Shown: piece by piece, positions 9,333 to 18,055 of the stretch
Numbering within the stretch: position 1 is the first letter of the stretch
Layout: the number at the start of each line of letters is the position of its first letter
Source of the DNA: Gudongella sp964575895
Lineage (GTDB): Bacteria > Bacillota > Clostridia > Tissierellales > Tissierellaceae
Reading direction: 5' to 3'
NCBI GenBank assembly: GCA_964575895.1
Contig: CAZNTE010000014.1
Coordinates: forward strand, 5,313 to 69,312
Length of the DNA: 64,000 bases
The notes under the pieces: generated by a model
The model's input: the letters and a program-made list of their open reading frames with translations, nothing else
Database searches by the model: none
What the model was told of the DNA's origin: nothing
Program-made: the position numbers and the translations under genes

Positions 9333-9542
9333 TTAATTTTCACTTATTCCTGACTGAAGTGATTCTACATATTCATTAATCTTCAGATCAACTTCATCAG
9401 TTGTAGTACCAAAGAATGCCTCATGAAAGAGAGTTCCATCAGGTCTTAAGCCTATTATGAATTTACCTTTCTGATTGTGGTCATTGTTCTTCTGCAAATC
9501 TAACTTACTATTTTGTCTATTCTTTTTCTTCTTCTTTTTCAA
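9333..9542 (-). CDS. Small protein resembling a free-standing integrase arm-binding (AP2-like) domain
   Basis: 69 residues with a very basic N-terminus (MKKKKKKNRQNSK) followed by a segment (GKFIIGLRPDGTLFHEAFFG, then DEVDLKINEYVESLQSG) that aligns with residues 23-62 of the neighbouring integrase (GQITIGLDDNGKLIRRSFRG, then KEVSKKINDYFASLHHG). The match covers only the three-stranded arm-binding fold and nothing else. A TTG start 7 bases after AAAGGAGG supports real translation. It lies between int and the excisionase gene in the same direction. Likely role, inferred: occupies arm-type sites and modulates integration versus excision. It could also be a relic of a duplicated int gene. Confidence 0.7.
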   Translation of the reverse strand: MKKKKKKNRQNSKLDLQKNNDHNQKGKFIIGLRPDGTLFHEAFFGTTTDEVDLKINEYVESLQSGISEN

Positions 9543-9580
9543 TGAAGAACCTCCTTTAGTTAACTTTCCTTCATTAGTAG

Positions 9581-9850
9581 CTAAGATCTAGTCTTTAACC
9601 AATTAAGAGCATCATTTAAATCAATCTTGATTTTTTTAGCTCCAACTTTAAAACAGGGAAATCCAGTCGTATTTACCAAATTATATGCAGTGTTTCTTCC
9701 AATCTTCATAAAAGTAGCAAATTCTTCAACTGATAGTATTACATTATTATTTTGCATGTTATTTTCCAATTCAGTCACCTGATTATGGTCCCATATAATT
9801 TTTACATGAGAAATATAGTCATGGCCTTTGTCTTTATCTTCTGATTTCAT
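9581..9850 (-). CDS. xis: Excisionase-like helix-turn-helix protein
   Basis: 89 residues as drawn; the conserved part is the last 60 (LSVEEFATFMKIGRNTAYNL, then GFPCFKVGAKKIKIDLNDALNWLK), the winged HTH_17/Xis fold used by excisionases of Tn916-type and similar elements. An internal ATG (about residue 32, MQNNNVILS) may be the true start; the upstream ATG has AAAGGCG nearby, so both are possible. Its place just upstream of int on the same strand supports a directionality-factor role. Confidence 0.75.
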   Translation of the reverse strand: MKSEDKDKGHDYISHVKIIWDHNQVTELENNMQNNNVILSVEEFATFMKIGRNTAYNLVNTTGFPCFKVGAKKIKIDLNDALNWLKTRS

Positions 9851-9899
9851 TTTTCGCCTTTGTCTTATAATCCAGCTGAAATTACAACTATTAATAGTA

Positions 9900-10403
9900 T
9901 TGCCCCGTCCTCCTGAATAGCTCTAGAAACTAATCAGGAGGAGAGGATATGCAAACAGCAAGTACTTTTCATGCTGGTAATTGTCTACTCGTTATAAGGA
10001 GATAAGAAGCTCCAGAGTAGACCTTTGAAGTTACATTGTTAATCATTATTTATCGAAACTAGCCTTATTGCTAATTTCCCCGAGTTAGGTGAGCCCGCGG
10101 GAGAACTTCTACTTCTTTTCTACCTAAGCATCCCCAATCGTTATTCCCATTAAGGTAGAGGTGACCATTGGTAATGGTAATCCCTTACTATTTGGCCCTT
10201 CCCTTCTGTATCATGTATCCCTTAGTAGTATAAAATGGATCCACCAGAAGTATACTTAATGGGTATTAGTAATCAAGCGATGGTAAGTGCATCCACAATC
10301 TGGGCAGGGGTTACCCATCAGCACTTTGCTCTATCCCTGTTGGAGGGGTAACCACTCTTGCATGGCTCTGCTACAGGCCAGCAGTGATTAGTAGTTACAG
10401 TTG
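9900..10403 (-). ncRNA. Candidate structured RNA between reverse transcriptase and xis
   Basis: About 500 bases without a credible gene but visibly richer in G/C than the surroundings and full of paired segments: TCCTCCTGA with TCAGGAGGA (9908-9942), GTCTACTC with GAGTAGAC (9983-10022, enclosing GGAG/CTCC), TCTACCT with AGGTAGA (about 10120-10160), GGTTACCC with GGGTAACC (10309-10353), and CTGCT/AGCAG (about 10367-10385). It directly follows the reverse transcriptase stop on the same strand. I infer that it is a structured RNA, possibly template or partner of the RT. It lacks a recognisable group II domain V and is on the downstream side, unlike retron msr-msd. Strand is inferred. Confidence 0.4.
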
Positions 10404-11327
10404 CTACAATACCATGGAGGGAATAAGGCCGTTACTAACTAACCTATTCCATGTATCACCACCTTTCATTTTTGTTACAATATCTTTGGCAACCAAGTAG
10501 AAGTCTGAGTATCTAAGACCAACAGTATAGTAGTATATCTTACCTCTTACACACTTGGTTATTTCCTCATCAGTGATCTTTATTGGTAGTGCTTCTATTA
10601 ATGAGGTTTCAGCTCTTCTTGATGCTCTTACTACTAACCTTCCTTCCTCTATAGCAAATCTCCATCCTACAAATACAATATCTGCAGTATTAAGGTTGAT
10701 GCTTTCACTTTGTTCCCATTTAAGTTTTAATTTCCTCAGTATTCTCTTAATTTTACGCAGTGCCTCTATTAGCTTCTTTTTTGAGGTTGAAAGTATTAGA
10801 ATGTCATCACTATACCTAATGGTCGCAACCTTATTATTATGAGTAAATGCCCTATCCAATTCTGTTAAGTAGAGATTGGAAAGGATGGGGGATATAGGCA
10901 TTCCTTGATAAATACCTTTATTCTTAGGATATAACTTGTTTTTATAAATATAGGGAACCTCCAAGCTTTGCTTTACTTCCTCTAGTAAATATGATGGGAG
11001 TATACCCGATAAAGTCTTATACAATATTGCTCTATCAATACTGTCATAGTATTTTTCTATGTCCAATTTAATAACCCAGTAGAAACCATCATTTACTAGA
11101 GTATTAAAATATTCAACAGTTTTATAAGTGGATATAGATTTACGATATGCAAAGGAATTGGATGAAAGATATGGATCAATCTGGTTTTCCAATTGCGGTA
11201 AAAGGATTTTTCTTTGGTATGATCTATCTTCTTGACAAGGAATAAAGATATTTCTCAATTCCTGTTTGTCTTTCTTAAGGATTTTACTATTTTTAACTGG
11301 TTGAGGTGAGTGGGGTATTTCAATCAA
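10404..11327 (-). CDS. Reverse transcriptase (group II-like RT domain, no maturase/endonuclease)
   Basis: 307 residues forming little more than an RT fold: PCQEDRSYQRKIL (motif 0/1), VIKLDIEKYYDSID (motif A Asp), GIYQGMPISPILSNLYL (QGxxxSP), TIRYSDDILIL (catalytic Y-x-D-D), and FVGWRF (motif E region). QGxxxSP excludes the diversity-generating class, which normally has SQ. There is no maturase X or HNH domain and no retron VTG motif that I recognise. It is probably a group II-like or unclassified defence/retroelement RT. The start is unclear: the TTG at 11327 is nearly fused to its AAAGGAG, so translation may begin slightly downstream. Divergent from the CI-like repressor; followed by the structured region above. 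Confidence 0.88.
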   Translation of the reverse strand: MIEIPHSPQPVKNSKILKKDKQELRNIFIPCQEDRSYQRKILLPQLENQIDPYLSSNSFAYRKSISTYKTVEYFNTLVNDGFYWVIKLDIEKYYDSIDRAILYKTLSGILPSYLLEEVKQSLEVPYIYKNKLYPKNKGIYQGMPISPILSNLYLTELDRAFTHNNKVATIRYSDDILILSTSKKKLIEALRKIKRILRKLKLKWEQSESINLNTADIVFVGWRFAIEEGRLVVRASRRAETSLIEALPIKITDEEITKCVRGKIYYYTVGLRYSDFYLVAKDIVTKMKGGDTWNRLVSNGLIPSMVL

Positions 11328-11422
11328 CTCCTTTCATTAGTAATTGGTGTAAGGCAATTTATAGTTAATAAATATTTGTAAGACTATTGACGGGACTAAT
11401 AATAAATGTTAATCTGTAACTA

Positions 11423-11453
11423 GATTCTGAAATACAAAATGAAATACAGAATC
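11423..11453. promoter_or_regulatory. Candidate operator between RT and repressor genes
   Basis: GATTCTG (11423-11429) and CAGAATC (11447-11453) form a perfect 7-bp inverted repeat, and the interval contains the direct repeat GAAATACA twice. It lies in the 230-bp divergent region between the reverse transcriptase and a CI/LexA-like repressor, where an autoregulatory operator would be expected. Binding is inferred. Confidence 0.5.
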
Positions 11454-11557
11454 GGGAGGGCTAAAAAAATACTAGAACAACTCCTGTATATAAAATATAA
11501 TATAAAACAATTCTGATGTCAATGCCTTTTTAGTAAATATTTTTTCGGAGGTGTAAA

Positions 11558-12244
11558 ATGAACTTTGCAGAAGTTACCAAAACAAGTGAAGCTAGAGTTA
11601 TTTTAGCAGACCGACTAGAGAAAGCATTCAAAAACTCACCAAAGTATGGAGATAAATCTATTCAAGAGTTATCAGAAGCTACTGGGATATCTGCTTCTTA
11701 TCTAGCAGCAATATTTAGAGGAGAGAAAACTCCTTCATTGAGATACTTATTTACAATTGTTCATATACTAGAGGCAGATTTGCAACATATAATCCTAGGA
11801 CTTGAAAGATTTATTAAACCACGAGGTTATATTGTGAAGGGTGATACACAAGATGAAATAGAACGATATTTGTTAAGTATGCAAAATGAGGTAGGTGAAT
11901 TTTATAATGATTTTGAAGAAGCAGGTACAAAAAGTGGAACAAAAGGAGGGGCAATAATTGAACAAGCATCAACTTTGGTTGTTTATGATAAATCTATGGA
12001 GGCATTAGGGTTTAGAAAACATTCTATTGTCAAATGGAAAGAAATAGATGAGGAACCCGTACCTGGTAAGGTTTATATTGTAAAACTAAGTTCAAAGTTA
12101 CTTATAAGAAGAATTTGGTTTGAAGGGGATAACATAGTACTTATACCTTGTGCAAACACAATGTATGATATTATAAGTGCACATCGAGAGGATGCTCAAG
12201 TTGTCGGAATTCCTTTAAGTGTTTTTTACCAAATTAACTTATAA
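11558..12244 (+). CDS. CI-like repressor: XRE HTH plus S24-like C-terminal domain
   Basis: 228 residues. An N-terminal helix-turn-helix of XRE type is clear at about 35-70 (SIQELSEATGISASYLAAIF). The C-terminal half (VVYDKSMEALGF, KVYIVKLSSKLLIRRIWF, DDxV-like GDNIVLIPCA) resembles the S24/LexA peptidase fold used for self-cleavage; the candidate Ser is in DKSM, but the usual Lys position reads Arg in LIRRI, so cleavage ability is doubtful. Start ATG follows TTCGGAGGTGTAAA. Divergent from the RT gene, so it probably controls the RT-xis-int unit. Typical of lysogeny-type control in integrative elements. Confidence 0.75.
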   Translation: MNFAEVTKTSEARVILADRLEKAFKNSPKYGDKSIQELSEATGISASYLAAIFRGEKTPSLRYLFTIVHILEADLQHIILGLERFIKPRGYIVKGDTQDEIERYLLSMQNEVGEFYNDFEEAGTKSGTKGGAIIEQASTLVVYDKSMEALGFRKHSIVKWKEIDEEPVPGKVYIVKLSSKLLIRRIWFEGDNIVLIPCANTMYDIISAHREDAQVVGIPLSVFYQINL

Positions 12245-12400
12245 CCCCCACAATGGACTAACATAACATCAAATCCAGTGGGAAATGCATAAATTAATTA
12301 ATATCCATATATGAACCTTTAATTTTAGGGATTTGTATAAGTTTATAATCTAAATTTAAGCACCATATGTGCAAAATAGGATAATTAAGGATAAGGTTAT

Positions 12401-12422
12401 AAGAGGCCAAATATGACCTCTT
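12401..12422. terminator. Hairpin between convergent genes
   Basis: AAGAGGCC, 6-base loop, GACCTCTT (one wobble), between the repressor and the Cys-rich protein genes. Neither side has a clean T run, so terminator activity is moderate at best. Confidence 0.45.
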
Positions 12423-12428
12423 ATTTAA

Positions 12429-12638
12429 CTAATATTTTGGGTTATAGAGACATTCAAGATTATTGCAACCTTCACACAAGTACCTTGAACACTCGCTTAC
12501 AGAAGAGAATCCATCATCAGAACTTATAATAGGGTTACAAGTCTCCATGAATTCTACACATTTGTTACAAACTAAGTTATATGGGGAGGTTCGTCCCTTA
12601 TAAACACAAATTATTGAAGTTGAGAGAGATGGATCCAT
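12429..12638 (-). CDS. Small Cys-rich (zinc-ribbon-like) protein
   Basis: I start it at ATG 12638, which overlaps the radC-like stop (TAATG) and has GAGGGG about 10 bases upstream; this gives 69 residues. Eight or more cysteines occur as CNKC, ETC, SECSRYLCEGC and LEC, suggesting one or two zinc sites. No known family recognised. Translational coupling to the RadC-like gene indicates a joint function. A longer frame reaching 12677 would read into radC and is less likely. Confidence 0.6.
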   Translation of the reverse strand: MDPSLSTSIICVYKGRTSPYNLVCNKCVEFMETCNPIISSDDGFSSVSECSRYLCEGCNNLECLYNPKY

Positions 12639-13246
12639 TACATCAACCCCTCTTGTTTTAATGATTTGAAGCCACAACTTCCTACTATTATATGATCTAG
12701 AAGCTTGATGCCGATGTTTTGTCCAGCAGCATCCATTCTCTTGGTAAGATTAATATCTTCACTAGATGGAGTTGGATCCCCACTGGGATGGTTGTGGATT
12801 ATGATAATGCCATTAGCATTCCTTCTTAAGGCCACCTTATAGACTTCCCTTGGAGCAGCGACACAGTAATTTATTGTACCTTTGGATAGCTCGATGATGT
12901 CTATAATATTGTTTTTGGTATTAAGAAGAGCTACATTAAATGTCTCATACTCCAAATTGGAAAGCTTATTCTTAACTATGTTGTATAAGATATCAGGAGA
13001 TGTTACCCTAACAGGATCTAATGGTTTTACTTCGTTGATTCTTCTTACCATTTCCTTAAAGGCAAGAAGCTGTCTTAATCTTGAAGGGGTAATACCTACG
13101 GTTTCCAACTCTTCGGTTTCTGAGTGAAGCAAGAAGCTTTCAAGACTTCCAAAGTAAGTTGTAACCTCTTCAACAATTCTTTCATCATTCAAATTTAGTG
13201 CTTGCTTAACCAATTCTTTTGTACTTAAGCTTTCATAATTTAACAT
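12638..13246 (-). CDS. radC: RadC-like JAB/MPN domain protein
   Basis: 202 residues with the usual two parts: an N-terminal helix-hairpin-helix-like region (about 1-75) and a C-terminal JAB domain with the metalloprotease-type motif HNHPSGDPTPSSED near residues 150-165. Despite the name, a repair role for RadC is not established; these proteins are very common on integrative elements and in defence regions. Start ATG follows AAAAGGAGGAGTAAAA. Followed by an overlapping Cys-rich protein. Confidence 0.9.
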   Translation of the reverse strand: MLNYESLSTKELVKQALNLNDERIVEEVTTYFGSLESFLLHSETEELETVGITPSRLRQLLAFKEMVRRINEVKPLDPVRVTSPDILYNIVKNKLSNLEYETFNVALLNTKNNIIDIIELSKGTINYCVAAPREVYKVALRRNANGIIIIHNHPSGDPTPSSEDINLTKRMDAAGQNIGIKLLDHIIVGSCGFKSLKQEGLM

Positions 13247-13360
13247 TTTTACTCCTCCTTTTTGTTTTTAACCCAATACATAGCCCTCAGAGATACCAGA
13301 GCGCTCACAGCGATTCCTTATCATCTAAGGCATGCAAACTCTTGACTAAAATAAATAAAA

Positions 13361-13383
13361 CCCCTAGAAATCGATTCTAGAGG
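13361..13383 (-). terminator. Intrinsic terminator after HIRAN gene
   Basis: On the minus strand CCTCTAGAA, TCGA loop, TTCTAGGGG followed by TTTTATTTATTTT. The stem overlaps the stop codon of the HIRAN gene. Confidence 0.75.
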
Positions 13384-13946
13384 CTCGCTATTTTTGACCT
13401 GGATTCAAGGTTTACTTTACTATCACTTTTATTGATTTGGACAAGAGATTTAGGACTATCACAGGATAAATCTACTATTCCATAGGCAAATTCAAGGCTA
13501 TAGATATATGCCATGTTAAGGAACACCTTCTTAAAGATAACAATGGGTGTAAATCCTTCCATTATATACAGATGGATTATGTTTGCAAGATTCTTGTCTA
13601 CATAACCAACCTTAGCTGATCCTCTATCCTTAATACCTGCCCATATAGAAAGAGCGTTTGGATCAAACCCATTATCAGGTTCAGGGATGAGGGATAGAGA
13701 TATTACATCAGATGGATATTTACTTAAGGCTTTAAGGATTCTCTGTCTTGAGACTCCATCTTCATTGGAGAATGTTACACCTTTAGCATAACTATTACTT
13801 AGATGGATTTGCTTCTTAGTGATTCCCCAGCTTAGTCTTAAGATATTAGACCAAGGACTGGACCCATACAACTCTTGTTTAGACAAGTGATGGGCCAATA
13901 ATAAGGACTTCTTTGGTAAGTTGGAACTACTTTTGTTAATTGACAT
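13377..13946 (-). CDS. HIRAN-domain protein
   Basis: 189 residues. The central part (about 58-130) matches the HIRAN pattern: FSNEDGVSRQRILKAL, then SLSLIPEPDNGFDPNALSIW and KVGYVDKNLANII. HIRAN domains bind DNA ends or damaged/stalled DNA and occur fused to SNF2 helicases or alone in phage and island genes. No enzymatic motif is visible in the flanks. Start ATG follows AAAGGAGTGAAGTAAA. It precedes radC on the same strand, but a terminator lies between, so it is probably a separate unit. Confidence 0.7.
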   Translation of the reverse strand: MSINKSSSNLPKKSLLLAHHLSKQELYGSSPWSNILRLSWGITKKQIHLSNSYAKGVTFSNEDGVSRQRILKALSKYPSDVISLSLIPEPDNGFDPNALSIWAGIKDRGSAKVGYVDKNLANIIHLYIMEGFTPIVIFKKVFLNMAYIYSLEFAYGIVDLSCDSPKSLVQINKSDSKVNLESRSKIASL

Positions 13947-14101
13947 TTTACTTCACTCCTTTCATTTCTTATCACAGGTTAATTACTTACTCCTCATATA
14001 GAAGGGGTGAGCATATCTAAATTACTTTTCCCAAGGAAAGAATTCACCTAGTACCCTCGAAAAATAATAAGAAATAGAATACTGTTAACAAAAATGGGCA
14101 T

Positions 14102-14142
14102 AAAAAAAACAGGGCATCCTTTGAGACACCCCGTTTAGGTCT
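14102..14142 (-). terminator. Strong intrinsic terminator after the restriction operon
   Basis: On the minus strand AACGGGGTGTC, loop, GATGCCCTGTT with wobble pairs, followed by a run of eight T residues. It ends the hsdM-hsdS-hsdR-metalloprotease transcript. Confidence 0.85.
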
Positions 14143-14144
14143 TT

Positions 14145-14870
14145 TTATAGGTCTTTTATTACTTCTTCATCTAATATCTCTTTACGAGTTTTCCAATCTG
14201 GCATTAGAGAAGTAATAAAATCATAGAATTGTTTATCATGATTATGGTATTTAAAGTGAACTAACTCATGCAATACTACATAATCTATACATAACTTAGG
14301 AGCTTTAATCAACTCATAGTTTAGTATTATTACTCCTTTATCCTCCAAACATGATCCCCATCTTGCTTTCATAGTTTTAATCTGTATCTTAGGCTTATTG
14401 ATGTTATACTTTTGTATAATTGGATATATTTTCTCTAGACTTTCTAAGAAAGTAGCTTCAGCTTTGCTTCTAAACCAGGCCTTCATAAGCTTATCTTTAT
14501 TTACTCTATCTTTTTTATCCTTTACATACAAGTAAAAGTAACCTTGATAAAACTTAACTCCTTCATATTCTTCTGATTCTTCAACCTTCAACCTATACTG
14601 TCTTCCCAGATATTTAAAAGTTTCACCACTTACATACTCTTTCTCAGAAATGTGCTCTGGTTGAGCATCCTCAAAGTAGTGTGTGTTCTTAATTAACCAA
14701 GGAGCTTTCCCATGGACGAAGTCAAGAATATCTTGAAGTGGTACTTTTTCATTTGCTGACACAAAAATACTCATATCTGGTCTAACACTTAAGTTTATAT
14801 TCTTAACATCTTTTCTTATAATCTCAAAATCAATGGTCTTATCACCATAGGTAATTGAATGTCTTATCAT
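14145..14870 (-). CDS. YgjP/DUF45-type zinc metallopeptidase of the type I RM operon
   Basis: About 241 residues from ATG 14870 (two bases after the hsdR stop; a TTG at 14891 is an alternative). The gluzincin motif HELVHFKYHNH (H-E-x-x-H) is present near the C-terminus and KARWGSC, typical of YgjP/WLM-like DUF45 proteins, lies upstream. Such proteins are frequent last genes of type I restriction operons; a role in subunit turnover is often suggested but unproven. The GGGAGG site lies inside the end of hsdR, so translation is coupled. Confidence 0.85.
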   Translation of the reverse strand: MIRHSITYGDKTIDFEIIRKDVKNINLSVRPDMSIFVSANEKVPLQDILDFVHGKAPWLIKNTHYFEDAQPEHISEKEYVSGETFKYLGRQYRLKVEESEEYEGVKFYQGYFYLYVKDKKDRVNKDKLMKAWFRSKAEATFLESLEKIYPIIQKYNINKPKIQIKTMKARWGSCLEDKGVIILNYELIKAPKLCIDYVVLHELVHFKYHNHDKQFYDFITSLMPDWKTRKEILDEEVIKDL

Positions 14871-14871
14871 T

Positions 14872-17800
14872 TTATGATTGATACCTCCCAAGAGCTACTT
14901 TCATAATGTTCTCAATTAGCAAATCAATCACATCATAATCGATAGACTCATTTGGATTATTCTCTATCATCATAGTATAAAGTATATCAGAGAGACTTGA
15001 GTTAATATTCTTGTGGACATCTGGATTATCATGCCAATCTACCTTTATAAGATTAGTAATGGTAGTATCAACATCTAATGCAACAGAGCCTAAAGTTTGT
15101 TCAAAGTTATAGATTGCTTGGGATTCATTGGCAGTATCTATAATAGGGGAGTAGATGTTTTCACTTTCCAGTACTTGTTTAATAACTCCATAAAATGCTT
15201 GTGCATTTTGATTATGCCTAATTTTATCAGGATACTTTATGCCTGAGTCGCCTTTGATAAAGTCCTTCATAACCTCATGCATTCTTTGTAGATAATCAGC
15301 GTCACTGATCCTTTTTTCTCTATATGCATTAATAATTTCTTCAATTCGCTGGGAGAACTTCTTGTAATAAGCAGGATCTTCATCCCACTTTTTAGTAATT
15401 CTCTTAGAAATCCTTGTTCTGATGGCATCAGCTTTTGCAACAGAAGAACCAAGTCTTAACAATTCATTTTCAAATTCTTCTTTATTCATAATATCTACAG
15501 GAGCAGTTATTTGGATAACATCTTCAGCAGCGATGTAGGTATCCATAAGATTTCTCATTTTAGCTTCATATTCCTTGTGATCTATGGTATCTGAATATCT
15601 AAGTTTAACTGAAGCTCTAAGTTCTTGATAGAATTTCAACTCCCTCTTGTACAAATAAATATCCTTATCCCCTAATGCATTATATACATGCTCAGACTCT
15701 AGGGCAATCCCTAGGTACTTACCAAATCCACTTAACTCATCATAGAATTCATTTCTTATTTCTTCAGGAGCTAATGTCAGTTCATATTCTTCCTTGTCAT
15801 TTTTGTTTTTTATTCTCTTAAATATAGAAACTAAGTCTGAATAAGCCTGCCTTAACTTACCAATGATACTTATAACATCAACCAAAGCACCATCAAGATC
15901 TTTACCATCAAAGTTCTCTAAACCAGATCCAGAGTAGGTCTTTAATGCAGAGTCCAGTTCTTCAATTAATCCTCTATAGTCTATTATAAGGCCAAAGTCT
16001 TTTCCTTCGTAAAGACGATTTACCCTTGCTATAGCCTGTAGAAGGGAATGCTCCTTAAGTGGCTTATCAATGTACAAAACTGTAGCTTTTGGAGCATCAA
16101 AGCCCGTTAGTAGTTTATCTACAACTATTAGAATGTCAATTCCATCACCATGTACAAATTCATTTTTAATTCTACTTTCATACTTTTGTGGTTCAGTATA
16201 GCCATCCATCATTTTTCTCCAGAATCTAATGACTCTATCTTTTGGCTCTTCATCAACTTCATCAAAACCTTCTCGCTCATCAGGAGGAGAAATAACTACA
16301 GCGGTATTTATGTCATCGAATTCATCAAAAGCTTCCTTGAATCTAATTGCATCAAATTTAGAATTTGTAGCAAGCATTGCATTAAAGGGAGTTCCCTTAT
16401 AAAACTTATTGAAGTGAACATATATATCATCTGCTATAAGTCTTATCCTTTGTTCTGAAGAAGCTATTCTCTCAAACTCGCTCCATTTGGATTTTAATTC
16501 TTCCTTTTGTTTATCATTAAGGTTCCTTGTAATCATCTCAATGCGTTTATCTATGGCATTTCTGTTGACTGACTGCTCTACAAGTCTTCCTTCATATAAC
16601 AAGGGGACTATAGATTTATCGTCTACACCATCTTTAATAGTGTATTTATGAATCATCCTACTTCCAAATTTAATCATTGTACTCTTATCTTTCTTCATAA
16701 GGGGAGTACCAGTAAAACCAAGATAACATGCATTTGGGAATATTTGCTTCATTTTTAAATACAATACACCATACATAGATCTATGAGATTCATCTATTAA
16801 TATAAAGATATCCCTAGACTTTAAAGGCTCTTGTAATTGTGTTACTTTCTCAAATTTATGAACCAGTGAAGTGATTATATCTGCACTATTATCATTTATC
16901 AATTTTACAAGGTCCATACCACTTGAGGCTTTAGCTGATTTTAATCTAGAATGAGTAAATGTTGCATGTATTTGATCATCAAGCTCAATCCTATCAGTAA
17001 TGACTAATACCTGAGGATGGACATCTGCTAATTCAGACAATATATACCTTGCAAGCATAACCATAGTTAAAGACTTTCCAGATCCTTGAGTATGCCATAT
17101 AACACCAGATTGACGGTTACCTCGTTTATCAGTTTCAGAAATGGTCTTTATAATTTCCTTCACAGCAAAATATTGCTGATATCTGGCAATTTTCTTTATG
17201 TTTTTATCATATAGAGTAAAGTATCTTATAATATCAAGGATTCTTTTTGGGTGGAGGATAGAGACTATATTCTCATCTTGAGTAGTTGGGATACGACCAA
17301 TTACTGCCTTTTTTATCTCATTCAAGAACCATTTGTAATCCTCTGATTCTTTATCTTCTTTCCATACTGCCCAGAATTTCTTTGGAGTTCCTGCTGTAGC
17401 ATATTGTGTCTCGTTCTTATTAGTAGACATAACTATTTGAACATACTTAAACAGATGGGGTGCATAATCTTGACTTTGATTTCTAATCATCTGTTCAATT
17501 CCTTGATTAACTGAGATTGATGCTTTCTTGCACTCAATTACACCAAAAGGAATACCATTTATAAATAGAACAATATCAGGTCTTATGTGTCCTTTACCAT
17601 TTTCTCTTTCCACAGTAAATTCTTCAACTACATGAAAGACATTGTTTTCTGGATGTTCCCAGTCGATATAGTTAATATTAAAGGATTTTGTGCCATCAAC
17701 CCCATTGAGCTTTTCTGGATAGCTTTTACCGTAGATGAGAGAGTCATATATCTTTTCATTAGTTTTTATTAGTCCATCAGTAAGATCTTCATCAATATCT

Positions 17801-18036
17801 AATATGGCTTGTTCAATATTCTTTTCTGAGAAGTTGTGCTTATTTCCCCTATACTCAAAGCTATTAAAGGATTTCAGACGCTTTCTCAGAATATCTTCAA
17901 GGACCACATTATATAGATTCCCCCTTATGGATTCAGCAGCATCGGGGGATATAACGGTATAGCCTATTTTAGATAAGACCTCCAAAGCTGGCTTTTGAGA
18001 GATATTTACTTCATTAAAATCCTGTGCATGAATCAT
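14872..18036 (-). CDS. hsdR: Type I restriction enzyme, R subunit
   Basis: 1054 residues, normal length. Provides ATP-driven translocation and DNA cleavage for the HsdR2M2S complex. Order: PD-(D/E)xK nuclease at about 150-172 (RPDIVLF, IECKK; D154, E168, K170), Walker A GSGKS at 318-322, DESHRSMYG (motif II), GFTGTP (motif III), and ARVNRLYEGK (motif VI region), then a helical C-terminal domain that contacts the methylase. All motifs are intact. Start ATG follows GGTGGTGAAATC, 19 bases after hsdS. Confidence 0.96.
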   Translation of the reverse strand: MIHAQDFNEVNISQKPALEVLSKIGYTVISPDAAESIRGNLYNVVLEDILRKRLKSFNSFEYRGNKHNFSEKNIEQAILDIDEDLTDGLIKTNEKIYDSLIYGKSYPEKLNGVDGTKSFNINYIDWEHPENNVFHVVEEFTVERENGKGHIRPDIVLFINGIPFGVIECKKASISVNQGIEQMIRNQSQDYAPHLFKYVQIVMSTNKNETQYATAGTPKKFWAVWKEDKESEDYKWFLNEIKKAVIGRIPTTQDENIVSILHPKRILDIIRYFTLYDKNIKKIARYQQYFAVKEIIKTISETDKRGNRQSGVIWHTQGSGKSLTMVMLARYILSELADVHPQVLVITDRIELDDQIHATFTHSRLKSAKASSGMDLVKLINDNSADIITSLVHKFEKVTQLQEPLKSRDIFILIDESHRSMYGVLYLKMKQIFPNACYLGFTGTPLMKKDKSTMIKFGSRMIHKYTIKDGVDDKSIVPLLYEGRLVEQSVNRNAIDKRIEMITRNLNDKQKEELKSKWSEFERIASSEQRIRLIADDIYVHFNKFYKGTPFNAMLATNSKFDAIRFKEAFDEFDDINTAVVISPPDEREGFDEVDEEPKDRVIRFWRKMMDGYTEPQKYESRIKNEFVHGDGIDILIVVDKLLTGFDAPKATVLYIDKPLKEHSLLQAIARVNRLYEGKDFGLIIDYRGLIEELDSALKTYSGSGLENFDGKDLDGALVDVISIIGKLRQAYSDLVSIFKRIKNKNDKEEYELTLAPEEIRNEFYDELSGFGKYLGIALESEHVYNALGDKDIYLYKRELKFYQELRASVKLRYSDTIDHKEYEAKMRNLMDTYIAAEDVIQITAPVDIMNKEEFENELLRLGSSVAKADAIRTRISKRITKKWDEDPAYYKKFSQRIEEIINAYREKRISDADYLQRMHEVMKDFIKGDSGIKYPDKIRHNQNAQAFYGVIKQVLESENIYSPIIDTANESQAIYNFEQTLGSVALDVDTTITNLIKVDWHDNPDVHKNINSSLSDILYTMMIENNPNESIDYDVIDLLIENIMKVALGRYQS

Positions 18037-18055
18037 GATTTCACCACCTATTCGA

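Noticed and set aside
9900..11327. Diversity-generating retroelement or classical retron or group II intron
   Set aside because: The RT has QGxxxSP not SQ, no template/variable repeat pair was seen, no upstream msr-msd-like inverted repeat, and no domain V or maturase.
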